DNA of 5,026 bases from JAZQUM01 sp045631305 (GTDB lineage: Bacteria; Bacillota; Clostridia; Oscillospirales; Oscillospiraceae), in contig JAZQUM010000001.1 in NCBI GenBank assembly GCA_045631305.1, forward strand, positions 1 through 5,026, in the 5' to 3' direction. Made by a program: the position numbers and the translations under genes. How positions within the stretch are numbered: position 1 is the stretch's first letter; each line of letters begins with the position of its first letter. Positions 1 to 4,934 of the stretch are shown one piece after another. The notes under the pieces are model-generated. The model saw only the letters and a program-made list of their open reading frames with translations. It made no database searches and was not told the DNA's origin.

Positions 1-1445
1 TCAGCGGTAAGGGCAACTACAGCGGTACGATTGAAAAGAGCTTTACCATCGTACCCAAGACCATTTCTGCAAGTGACTTCACTGCTCTTGGCGCGGAAAC
101 CAAGACTTACAGCGGTGAAGCTCAGGTCCAGAGCATTACTACTGCGCTGGTTGAGGGGACGGATTACACTGTGGCTTACAGCGATAATGTGAACGCAGGT
201 ACTGCCAAATATGTGATCAGCGGTAAGGGCAACTACACGGGTACTATGGAAAAGTCCTTCACTATTGCGCCCAAGAGTCTTGCTGAAAGCGACTTTACCG
301 CACTTGGTACAGTAGCTAAGGTTTATAATGCAAGTGCACACACTCAGACGGTAAAATCTTCTCTTACAGAAGGCACGGATTATACTGTTTCTTATGCAAA
401 TAACACTTATGCAGGTACGGCAACCTACACGATCAGCGGTAAAGGCAACTATGCCGGAAGCATTTCCAAGGAATTTGCCATTACTGCCGCGCAGTATGAT
501 CTCAGCGGGATTCCTGCAACCATGTGTGTTGGCGACGCCTATAACGGTGAGAGCATAAAAAATGCGGTTACCAACTGCGGCGACGTGACGATTGAAAGCG
601 TTGCGGTTTATAAAGAAGATGGCGTCAGCGTGGAAACGGATGCAGAAAAGGCGGCAAAGATTGCTGTATTTGATGCACAGAGCGGCGCTGTAAAGGCCGC
701 AGGTGTAGGCAAGATCTGCATTGTGTATTCCGTTGCGGCAAGAGATCTGAATGCAGATGCAACACCTGAATACAGTGCTGCAGCATCTCAGACAGTTAGT
801 GTAACGGTGCTTCCTGGCAGTACGCCCGATGCGCCTCCTTCCGGCGGTGGCGATGTCTCCGGCGGTGGCGATGCCTCCGGTGGTGGTGATGCCTCCGGTG
901 GTGACGTCTCCGGTGGAGATGCAGAAGATGGCGCGGATGAAGAATCCGAGCGTATTTTCGACGATGTGGGTGATGAGCATACCTTTGTTACCGAAATCGA
1001 ATGGGCATACCATGAAGGTTATGTGAAGGGTATGAGCGAAAAGGATTACAATCCTGCAGGCTATGTTTCCCGTCAGCAGGTGTGGATGGTTCTGGCGCGG
1101 CATGCCGGTGCAAATCCTGCCAATATGGCAGAAGCTAAGGCGTGGGTCGTTGAAAATGGCATTTCTGACGGTTCCAATCCCGGCGCTGCTGTTTCCCGCC
1201 AGCAGATGGTGACAATCCTTTACCGCTATGCACAGTTCAAGGGATATGATGCTTCCGCTTCCACGGACATTTCTTCTTATCCCGATGCTGCTCACCTTGC
1301 TTCTTATGCAGCCGATGCAATGGAGTGGGCCGTTGCCAACGGTATTATTAACGGCACTGCCGCAGGCACACTCAATCCTGCAGGCAATACCACCCGCGGC
1401 GCCTTTGCGGCGATTCTCTACCGCTTCTGCCATAAGCTGTCTTAA
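1..1445 (+). CDS. SLH-domain surface protein with 72-residue Ig-like repeats, 5' partial
   Basis: The frame is open to the left edge (first whole codon at base 3), so 480 C-terminal residues are visible and the true start lies outside. The GTG at 171 is an internal Val of a repeat, not a start. Counting from base 3, two full 72-residue repeats (1-72, 73-144) each begin SGKGNY and contain EGTDYTV and AGTA motifs; a third begins at 145 and is cut short. These resemble MBG/YDG-type bacterial Ig-like repeats. A further beta-rich region follows (about 164-272), then a Gly/Ser/Asp linker (273-316), then three SLH domains (about 319-368, 372-414, 422-480) with the usual TRAE-like motif seen as SRQQ, SRQQ and TRGA. 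SLH domains are known to bind pyruvylated secondary cell-wall polymer, so the protein is probably anchored outside the cell with the repeats as a stalk. The ligand or function is unknown; the N-terminal part is missing. Confidence 0.93.
   Translation, partial: SGKGNYSGTIEKSFTIVPKTISASDFTALGAETKTYSGEAQVQSITTALVEGTDYTVAYSDNVNAGTAKYVISGKGNYTGTMEKSFTIAPKSLAESDFTALGTVAKVYNASAHTQTVKSSLTEGTDYTVSYANNTYAGTATYTISGKGNYAGSISKEFAITAAQYDLSGIPATMCVGDAYNGESIKNAVTNCGDVTIESVAVYKEDGVSVETDAEKAAKIAVFDAQSGAVKAAGVGKICIVYSVAARDLNADATPEYSAAASQTVSVTVLPGSTPDAPPSGGGDVSGGGDASGGGDASGGDVSGGDAEDGADEESERIFDDVGDEHTFVTEIEWAYHEGYVKGMSEKDYNPAGYVSRQQVWMVLARHAGANPANMAEAKAWVVENGISDGSNPGAAVSRQQMVTILYRYAQFKGYDASASTDISSYPDAAHLASYAADAMEWAVANGIINGTAAGTLNPAGNTTRGAFAAILYRFCHKLS
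3..480 (+). repeat. Tandem 216-bp repeat within the SLH protein gene
   Basis: The 18-mer AGCGGTAAGGGCAACTAC begins at bases 3 and 219, and a near copy with two changes begins at 435. The period is therefore exactly 216 bp, or 72 codons. Two full units (3-218, 219-434) and the start of a third (435 to about 480) are visible, and further units probably lie upstream. The units diverge clearly outside the SGKGNY region, so they are old protein repeats rather than a recent DNA duplication. Confidence 0.9.
840..920 (+). repeat. Gly-rich linker minisatellite, 18-bp unit
   Basis: Within the SLH protein gene, units starting TCCGG begin at 840, 858, 876, 894 and 909. The first three are 18 bp and encode SGGGDV or SGGGDA; the last two are shortened to 15 and 12 bp (SGGDV, SGGD). 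The encoded segment is a flexible acidic linker between the Ig-like part and the SLH anchor. Unit length is always a multiple of three, so copy-number change would keep the frame. Confidence 0.88.
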
Positions 1446-1458
1446 AGCTATCAAATAG

Positions 1459-1488
1459 AAAACAGCGTGCCTTTTGGCACGCTGTTTT
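1459..1488. terminator. Intrinsic terminator, probably bidirectional
   Basis: A perfect 13-bp stem (1459-1471 with 1476-1488; AAAACAGCGTGCC and its complement) closes a TTTT loop and runs into a T tract (1485-1489). It starts 13 bp after the stop codon of the SLH protein. The left side is A-rich, so on the minus strand the hairpin also ends in a T-rich run. It can therefore serve the convergent metal transporter gene, whose stop lies about 70 bp away. Bases 1490-1559 show no other feature. Confidence 0.93.
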
Positions 1489-1559
1489 TATGTTGTTCAT
1501 AATAGATTATTTGTCGGGACAAAGAGCGCGAAGTTTAAGAAACAAAACCGGCGATTACA

Positions 1560-2399
1560 TCAAGCGAAAATAATAAAGAGACCTACCAGAATGCCTGCGA
1601 TGGCAGAAAAGGCGGGGAGTTTACTGTGGTACATCAAAATGGCTTGGGGCATGATCTCACCAAAGACTACATAGAGCATGGCGCCGCTGGCAAAACCAAG
1701 GCTCAAAGCAAGACCCATTGCGCCGATATCGCCCAGAAGATAACCCAAAAGCGCGCCGATAATGGTGGGAATACCGGAAGCTGCGGTGATAAGAACGGCT
1801 TTCACCTTGCCCATGCCGCCGCTGATGAGGGGGACGGAAACGGCCATGCCTTCGGGGATGTTGTGAAGGCCGATGAGAATAGCCAGTACCAATGCGGCGC
1901 TGCCCATAACGCCATCGTTGCTGGCGTAAGATGCGCCGATGGTCATGCCTTCGGGGACATTGTGCAGGGCAATGGCGGAGGCCATGACGATGCCTGCAAT
2001 AAAGAGGGAGAACTTGTTGTCCTTATTGGCCTGATGCTGCTTGAGGTGGTCACTGTGGATGAGTTCATCCAGGTCGTCTGCCGTTTTAGGGTGGTTGGCG
2101 TCAATGTGGGGTACTTCGGGGTTGGTCTTGCGGTCGATCTGATAGTTGAGAAGATAGATCACGGCAACACCCAGCATCACCGCGCCACTGACAATAAAGA
2201 CGCCTACGCCTGTTTCGATGGCTTCGGTAATAAGGTCGAAGCAAACCACGCTCATCATAACGCCTGCGGCAAAACTCAAAAGCAAGCTTACCACGCGGTT
2301 GGAGTCCTTTTGCAGCGTGGCGCCGATAAGGCCGCCAAAACCGGTGCCCACAACGCCTGCGATAGCTGTGGTCAAAATCAAAGTTTCAATAACACCCAT
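1560..2399 (-). CDS. ZIP-family divalent metal transporter (ZupT-like)
   Basis: A 279-residue integral membrane protein of the ZIP (SLC39) family, which carries Zn2+ and often Fe2+ or Mn2+ into the cytoplasm. The two signature metal-site helices are plain: HNVPEG at 146-151 and HNIPEG at 179-184, each giving the His, Asn and Glu ligands. A Glu at 248 in FGEIMP is a further candidate ligand. About eight membrane segments are visible (roughly 4-29, 36-58, 65-87, 130-157, 164-189, 197-222, 226-251, 261-279). The loop between segments 3 and 4 (about 90-128) is charged and holds several His (98, 103, 115, 118, 122), as is common in this family. The start at 2399 is preferred over an in-frame ATG at 2414, because a GAGGA ribosome site lies 6 nt before 2399 and inside the longer version. 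It is a single-gene unit with its own promoter. Family is certain; the metal is not. Confidence 0.95.
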   Translation of the reverse strand: MGVIETLILTTAIAGVVGTGFGGLIGATLQKDSNRVVSLLLSFAAGVMMSVVCFDLITEAIETGVGVFIVSGAVMLGVAVIYLLNYQIDRKTNPEVPHIDANHPKTADDLDELIHSDHLKQHQANKDNKFSLFIAGIVMASAIALHNVPEGMTIGASYASNDGVMGSAALVLAILIGLHNIPEGMAVSVPLISGGMGKVKAVLITAASGIPTIIGALLGYLLGDIGAMGLALSLGFASGAMLYVVFGEIMPQAILMYHSKLPAFSAIAGILVGLFIIFA

Positions 2400-2405
2400 A
2401 ATAAA

Positions 2406-2410
2406 TCCTC
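2406..2410 (-). promoter_or_regulatory. Ribosome binding site that fixes the transporter start
   Basis: On the minus strand GAGGA (2410-2406) is followed by a 6-nt spacer and the ATG at 2399. The upstream in-frame ATG at 2414 lies directly before this site and has no good Shine-Dalgarno sequence of its own, so the shorter protein (MGVIET start) is the better model. Confidence 0.8.
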
Positions 2411-2439
2411 GCATTCAAAAGCGCAATAAACTACCCTAC

Positions 2440-2468
2440 ATAATAGCACGCGCCGCCGCAGAATACAA
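2440..2468 (-). promoter_or_regulatory. Sigma-A type promoter of the metal transporter
   Basis: On the minus strand there is a -35 TTGTAT (2468-2463), a 17-bp spacer, and a -10 TATTAT (2445-2440) preceded by TGC, which is an extended -10 arrangement. Transcription would start near 2433, giving a leader of about 34 nt. The promoter lies downstream of the terminator at 2501-2540, so the transporter need not depend on read-through from the tRNA. No clear metal-regulator operator was recognised in the leader. Confidence 0.7.
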
Positions 2469-2500
2469 CAAAATACGCGCTGCTGACGAGGAAAATCAAT

Positions 2501-2540
2501 AAAAAGCCACAGCATCCCGAAAGGGATGCCGTGGCTTTTT
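2501..2540 (-). terminator. Second tRNA-associated terminator
   Basis: On the minus strand AAAAAGCCAC, G, GCATCCC, a TTTC loop, GGGATGC, U and GTGGCTTTTT form an 18-bp stem. The single non-Watson-Crick pair (2530/2511) is a G-U wobble on the minus strand but an A-C mismatch on the plus strand, which points to minus-strand function. The run of T ends the stem and is followed by ATTG. It directly follows the second copy of the tRNA 3' end. Confidence 0.9.
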
Positions 2541-2557
2541 GGTGCCGGTGACCGGAC
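2537..2557 (-). repeat. Duplicate of the tRNA-Leu 3' end (copy 2)
   Basis: These 21 bases are identical to 2709-2729. On the minus strand they equal the last 18 nt of the tRNA-Leu (half of the T arm, the 3' acceptor strand, and ACCA) plus AAA. The match stops sharply on the tRNA-internal side. On the other side both copies continue into a terminator whose stem begins with GCCAC, so the homology covers the tRNA end and the terminator. No 5' half of a tRNA accompanies this copy, so it is a fragment, not a gene. Confidence 0.88.
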
Positions 2558-2674
2558 AGCGACTCGCTTTGCTCGCTGCATGCGCTCCACTGGTCAAAAA
2601 TTTGTCGCTTACACTCGAATTTTTGAAGTGTCGCGGATCGAACCGCCGGTCCTGCGCTGAGACCACACGATAGC
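2558..2674. other. Structured non-coding spacer between the two tRNA 3' ends
   Basis: No gene was recognised here. The stretch contains several short inverted repeats: CAGCGA/TCGCTG (2557-2562, 2573-2578), TCAAAAATT/AATTTTTGA (2594-2602, 2618-2626), GCGG/CCGC (2633-2636, 2643-2646) and GGTC/GACC (2648-2651, 2660-2663). On the minus strand GGTTCGATCC (2644-2635) resembles a tRNA T arm one nucleotide short. It could be the remains of a tRNA, a dispersed repeat, or a small RNA ending at the 2501-2540 terminator; the sequence alone does not decide. Confidence 0.5.
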
Positions 2675-2712
2675 AAAAGAAAAAACCACCCTTTTGGGTG
2701 GCTTTTTCTTTT
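2675..2712 (-). terminator. Terminator of the tRNA-Leu gene
   Basis: On the minus strand the A-rich arm and GCCACCC (from 2712 to 2696) pair through an AAAA loop with GGGTGGT and a T-rich arm (2691-2675), about 17 bp in all. The pair 2702/2685 is a G-U wobble only on the minus strand, confirming orientation. The outermost A overlaps the final A of the tRNA CCA end, so termination occurs immediately after the tRNA. Confidence 0.9.
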
Positions 2713-2729
2713 GGTGCCGGTGACCGGAC
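2709..2729 (-). repeat. 3' end of tRNA-Leu (copy 1 of the 21-bp repeat)
   Basis: This is the copy within the intact tRNA gene, identical to 2537-2557 at a distance of 172 bp. It is the parent of the duplicate if the spacer arose by a repeat-forming event at the tRNA end. Confidence 0.88.
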
Positions 2730-2798
2730 TCGAACCGGTACGCTGTCGCCAGCGGTGGATTTTGAGTCCACTACGTCTACCAATTCCATCACACCGGC
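2712..2798 (-). tRNA. tRNA-Leu (anticodon CAA), with encoded CCA
   Basis: A complete class II tRNA of 87 nt. The acceptor stem GCCGGTG pairs over 7 bp with CACCGGC, followed by A and CCA (2712-2714). The anticodon stem is GTGGA/TCCAC with loop CTCAAAA, giving anticodon CAA (plus-strand bases 2762-2764), which reads the UUG leucine codon. The long variable arm CGCTG-GCGA-CAGCG is typical of leucine tRNAs. The T arm is ACCGG-TTCGAGT-CCGGT, and the D loop carries the usual TTGGTAGA. No base-pair defects were seen in the acceptor, anticodon, variable or T stems. Its last 18 nt are repeated at 2537-2554. The gene is transcribed alone from the promoter at 2815-2843. Confidence 0.97.
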
Positions 2799-2814
2799 GC
2801 GCTGGAACATGGTT

Positions 2815-2843
2815 ATTATAAATGATAGAAATGTAAATTTCAA
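2815..2843 (-). promoter_or_regulatory. Promoter of the tRNA-Leu gene
   Basis: On the minus strand there is TTGAAA (2843-2838), a 17-bp spacer, and a perfect TATAAT (2820-2815). Transcription would start near 2808, giving a leader of about 10 nt before the mature 5' end at 2798. This near-consensus match is what is expected of a strongly expressed stable RNA gene. Confidence 0.85.
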
Positions 2844-2919
2844 GGGTGAATTTTGCTGCTGCAATTTCCTGAAAAAAGGGATGAAAGACCACTACCAAAA
2901 GCAGGGAAGGTGTGTTATC

Positions 2920-2938
2920 ATAATAATTGGATTATTAT
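2920..2938 (+). promoter_or_regulatory. AT-rich palindrome in the lipoprotein promoter region
   Basis: ATAATAAT and ATTATTAT are perfect inverted repeats around TGG. The right arm holds a possible -10 (TATTAT, 2933-2938), but there is no convincing -35 at 16-18 bp. The site lies 50 bp before the start codon of the lipoprotein in the divergent intergenic region, so it may be an operator or part of the operon promoter. It may also be chance in AT-rich DNA. Confidence 0.3.
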
Positions 2939-2974
2939 AGGACGCGTTCGGCCTTTTTGCCTTTATCACGCGCG

Positions 2975-2981
2975 AAAGGAG
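2975..2981 (+). promoter_or_regulatory. Ribosome binding site that fixes the lipoprotein start
   Basis: AAAGGAG lies 6 nt before the GTG at 2988. It rules out the longer open frame running back to 2853, which would read through the tRNA promoter region, and places the start right before a lipoprotein signal peptide. Confidence 0.88.
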
Positions 2982-2987
2982 ATCAAA

Positions 2988-4328
2988 GTGCGGCATTTGT
3001 ATAAAAAATGGACTGTGCTGGTGCTGGCAGTTTTTGCTTGCGTGGTGCTTAGCGGCTGCTTTCTGAGTTCTCCCATTGAGGACCTTTATCAGCTGCCTCA
3101 GCTGCCTCAGGAATATACGGCGCTCAGCCAGGAAATCAATGCGGTTCTTGCCGGAGGCGCAGAATATGCTGCACCTATCAGCGGCAATAATCTGCAGCCT
3201 GTGCAGATGATGGATATCGACGGGGACGGCGTAGGAGAGGCTGTGGCCTTCTTCCGCAATGCTGCGGCGGAAAAGCCCTTGCAGATTTATATTTTTTCCG
3301 CGCAGGGTGAGCGATATGTCTGCTCTGCTGTGATCGAAGGCGCAGGGACTTATATCAATAGTATTTCTTACAGTGATATCAACGGAAACGGTGTTTCCGA
3401 ACTGATTGTGGGCTGGAAGATCAGCACCGAAGTGCAGATGCTTTCTATGTATGGTTTTACCGGCGGTAAAGTCAGCGAGCATATCAGCGCAGCCTATTCT
3501 CAGTATACCGTCAGCGACTTGGATGGAGACGGATTGCAGGAATTGGTGGTTTTCCGCAGCGATGACGAAGGCGGCGCGGTAGCCGATTATTATAACTGGC
3601 AAAATGAAACTGTAGAGCTTATGGGTACGGTTCGTGTTTCTTCCACCCTTGCTGAACTGAGCAAATTGACAGCCGGCACTTTGCGGGATGGTACAAAGGC
3701 GCTCTTTGTCAGCGGTGTAGGTGAAGGCGATGTGGTTGTTACCGATATTCTTGCAGTAAAAGACGGTGTCTGGAGCAATATTACGCTGCAGGACAGCACC
3801 GGCGTTTCTTCCGAGATCTTCCGCTTTATGTCCATCTATCCTAAAGACATCAACGGCGACGGTGTGGTGGAGGTGCCTCATCCTGTGCTGATGCCTGAGA
3901 GGGAAGGGGAAGAGCCTACCTATGCGGTGAAATGGTTCAGCTATAATGATGATAATGTGCCGCTGGAAGCACTGACAACTTATCACAACACCGCAGACGG
4001 CTGGTATCTCATCATGCCTGAGGAATGGGAAGGGCTGGTTACGGTAAGCAGTGTGCGAAAGTATACCGACCAGGTGGATGTGAGCTTCTATTATTTCAAC
4101 TACATTATGGATGAGTGGGTTGAATTTATGGTTATCAGCAAGATGACAGGTGATAACCGGGAATACCGCGCAGGCCGTGGCGGCAACACTGTGATCAATC
4201 TGCAGAGCGATGCAATTTACACGGTGCGTTACACGGAAGAAACATCCTGGCGCGGAGTGATGGATGCCGATGAAGTGAAAAACAATTTCAACCTGATCCT
4301 CAGTGATTGGTCCAGCGGTATGTATTAA
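2988..4328 (+). CDS. Lipoprotein with FG-GAP-like calcium-loop repeats
   Basis: A 446-residue exported lipoprotein starting at GTG. Residues 1-24 form a lipoprotein signal peptide: a basic RHLYKK start, a hydrophobic core, and a lipobox LSGC with the lipid-bearing Cys at 24. The mature part carries EF-hand-like loops DIDGDGVGE (76-84), DINGNGVSE (130-138), DLDGDGLQE (177-185) and DINGDGVVE (287-295). Each is followed by a short beta strand, with a degenerate copy near 230-240. The spacing of about 47-57 residues fits FG-GAP/VCBS-type blades of a beta-propeller, which often bind Ca2+ and ligands at surfaces. The C-terminal 130 residues lack such loops and match nothing I recognise. The gene lies 14 bp upstream of a response regulator gene and probably shares its transcript, so a role as the extracellular sensing partner of a two-component system is possible. 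That is inference; no enzyme motif was seen. Confidence 0.9.
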   Translation: MRHLYKKWTVLVLAVFACVVLSGCFLSSPIEDLYQLPQLPQEYTALSQEINAVLAGGAEYAAPISGNNLQPVQMMDIDGDGVGEAVAFFRNAAAEKPLQIYIFSAQGERYVCSAVIEGAGTYINSISYSDINGNGVSELIVGWKISTEVQMLSMYGFTGGKVSEHISAAYSQYTVSDLDGDGLQELVVFRSDDEGGAVADYYNWQNETVELMGTVRVSSTLAELSKLTAGTLRDGTKALFVSGVGEGDVVVTDILAVKDGVWSNITLQDSTGVSSEIFRFMSIYPKDINGDGVVEVPHPVLMPEREGEEPTYAVKWFSYNDDNVPLEALTTYHNTADGWYLIMPEEWEGLVTVSSVRKYTDQVDVSFYYFNYIMDEWVEFMVISKMTGDNREYRAGRGGNTVINLQSDAIYTVRYTEETSWRGVMDADEVKNNFNLILSDWSSGMY

Positions 4329-4342
4329 AGAAAGGACAGACT

Positions 4343-4850
4343 ATGAAAAGAGTATTGGTTCTGGAAGATGAATCCAGCATCCGTGGGTTTATTGTGATCA
4401 ACCTGCGCCGCGGCGGCTACGATGTAATCGAAGCTGAAACCGGGGAAGAGGCGTTGGAAAAACTGAAAATGTATCCTGATATCAAGGTGGCATTGCTGGA
4501 TGTGATGCTGCCCGGTATTGACGGGTTCGAAGTTTGCCGCCGTATCCGTGCGACGGATGGTCGCATCGGTATTATCATGCTTACTGCCCGTTCTCAGGAG
4601 ATGGACAAGGTGACGGGGCTTATGACAGGCGCCGATGACTATGTGACAAAGCCTTTCTCTCCCGCCGAGCTTACTGCCCGTGTGGATGCCCTTTTCCGCC
4701 GTGCCGGCGGTGCTGTGGAAGAGCAGAGCGGGGAGATCTCTCAGCCTCCTTTCCTGCTTAATACCCGCAACCGTACGTTGGAAAAGAATGGCCAGCGCAT
4801 TAAACTCACTCAGGTGGAGTATTCCATCATGAAGATGTTTATGGAAAACC
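4343..4850 (+). CDS. OmpR-family response regulator, 3' end lost to a sequencing artefact
   Basis: The start ATG at 4343 follows AAAGGA (4331-4336) by 6 nt and lies 14 bp after the lipoprotein stop, so the two are probably co-transcribed. The protein has a receiver domain (about 1-117) with the acidic pocket E8-D9, phosphoacceptor D53 in LLDVMLPG, T81 in MLTAR and K103 in VTKPF. A linker (about 118-134) leads into the first part of an OmpR/PhoB winged-helix domain (from about 136: RTLEKNGQ, then LTQVEYSIMKMF). Genuine sequence stops at residue 169 (base 4850), before the recognition helix. The open frame continues to a stop at 5014, but its last residues are translated from adapter DNA and from an out-of-frame second copy, so they are false. 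A full protein of this family is about 225-235 residues. A partner histidine kinase would be expected downstream. Confidence 0.93.
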
Positions 4851-4934
4851 AAGTCGGAGGCCAAGCGGTCTTAGGAAGACAAGACCTGATAACACCTCCT
4901 TGGCTCACAGAACGACATGGCTACGATCCGACTT
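4851..4934. other. Sequencing adapter pair with barcode (DNBSEQ/MGI type), artefact
   Basis: Bases 4851-4882 (AAGTCGGAGGCCAAGC... to ...GAAGACAA, 32 nt) agree throughout with the forward adapter of the BGI/MGI platform as I remember it. Bases 4893-4934 (42 nt, ending GGCTACGATCCGACTT) match the reverse complement of the second adapter of that kit, with one difference at 4895 (C where I recall A). The 10 nt between (4883-4892, GACCTGATAA) have the length and place of a sample barcode. This 32 + 10 + 42 layout is that of the library construct, not of a genome. The match is from memory and was not searched. Confidence 0.96.

Noticed and set aside
840..920. CRISPR-like short repeats
   Set aside because: The 18-bp units are contiguous with no spacers and encode an in-frame Gly/Ser/Asp linker of the surface protein.
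1626..2429. A 267-residue plus-strand open frame opposite the metal transporter
   Set aside because: It is antisense to a clear ZIP-family gene with signature motifs, has a His/Gly/Ala-rich composition without domain features, and lacks a ribosome site.
2537..2729. Attachment sites of an integrated element at the tRNA 3' end
   Set aside because: The repeats resemble attL/attR of tRNA-integrating elements, but only 172 bp separate them, there is no integrase, and both copies carry a terminator of the same kind. A duplication or tRNA relic is more likely.
2431..2898. Two overlapping minus-strand open frames of 155 and 122 residues
   Set aside because: They run through the tRNA-Leu, both terminators and the duplicated tRNA end. 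The MELVDVVDSKSTAGD-type peptide is simply translated tRNA-Leu, a well-known spurious product.
2943..2972. Hairpin (CGCGT/ACGCG) in the lipoprotein leader as a possible riboswitch or attenuator
   Set aside because: Only a 5-bp stem with a 20-nt loop was found, with no recognisable riboswitch core and no terminator.
2892..3986. A 364-residue minus-strand open frame opposite the lipoprotein gene
   Set aside because: The plus strand has a ribosome site, signal peptide, lipobox and repeats. The antisense frame is His/Ile-rich and has no recognisable features.
4325..4864. A 179-residue minus-strand open frame opposite the response regulator
   Set aside because: It lies antisense to a canonical receiver domain, and its upstream end lies within the adapter sequence.
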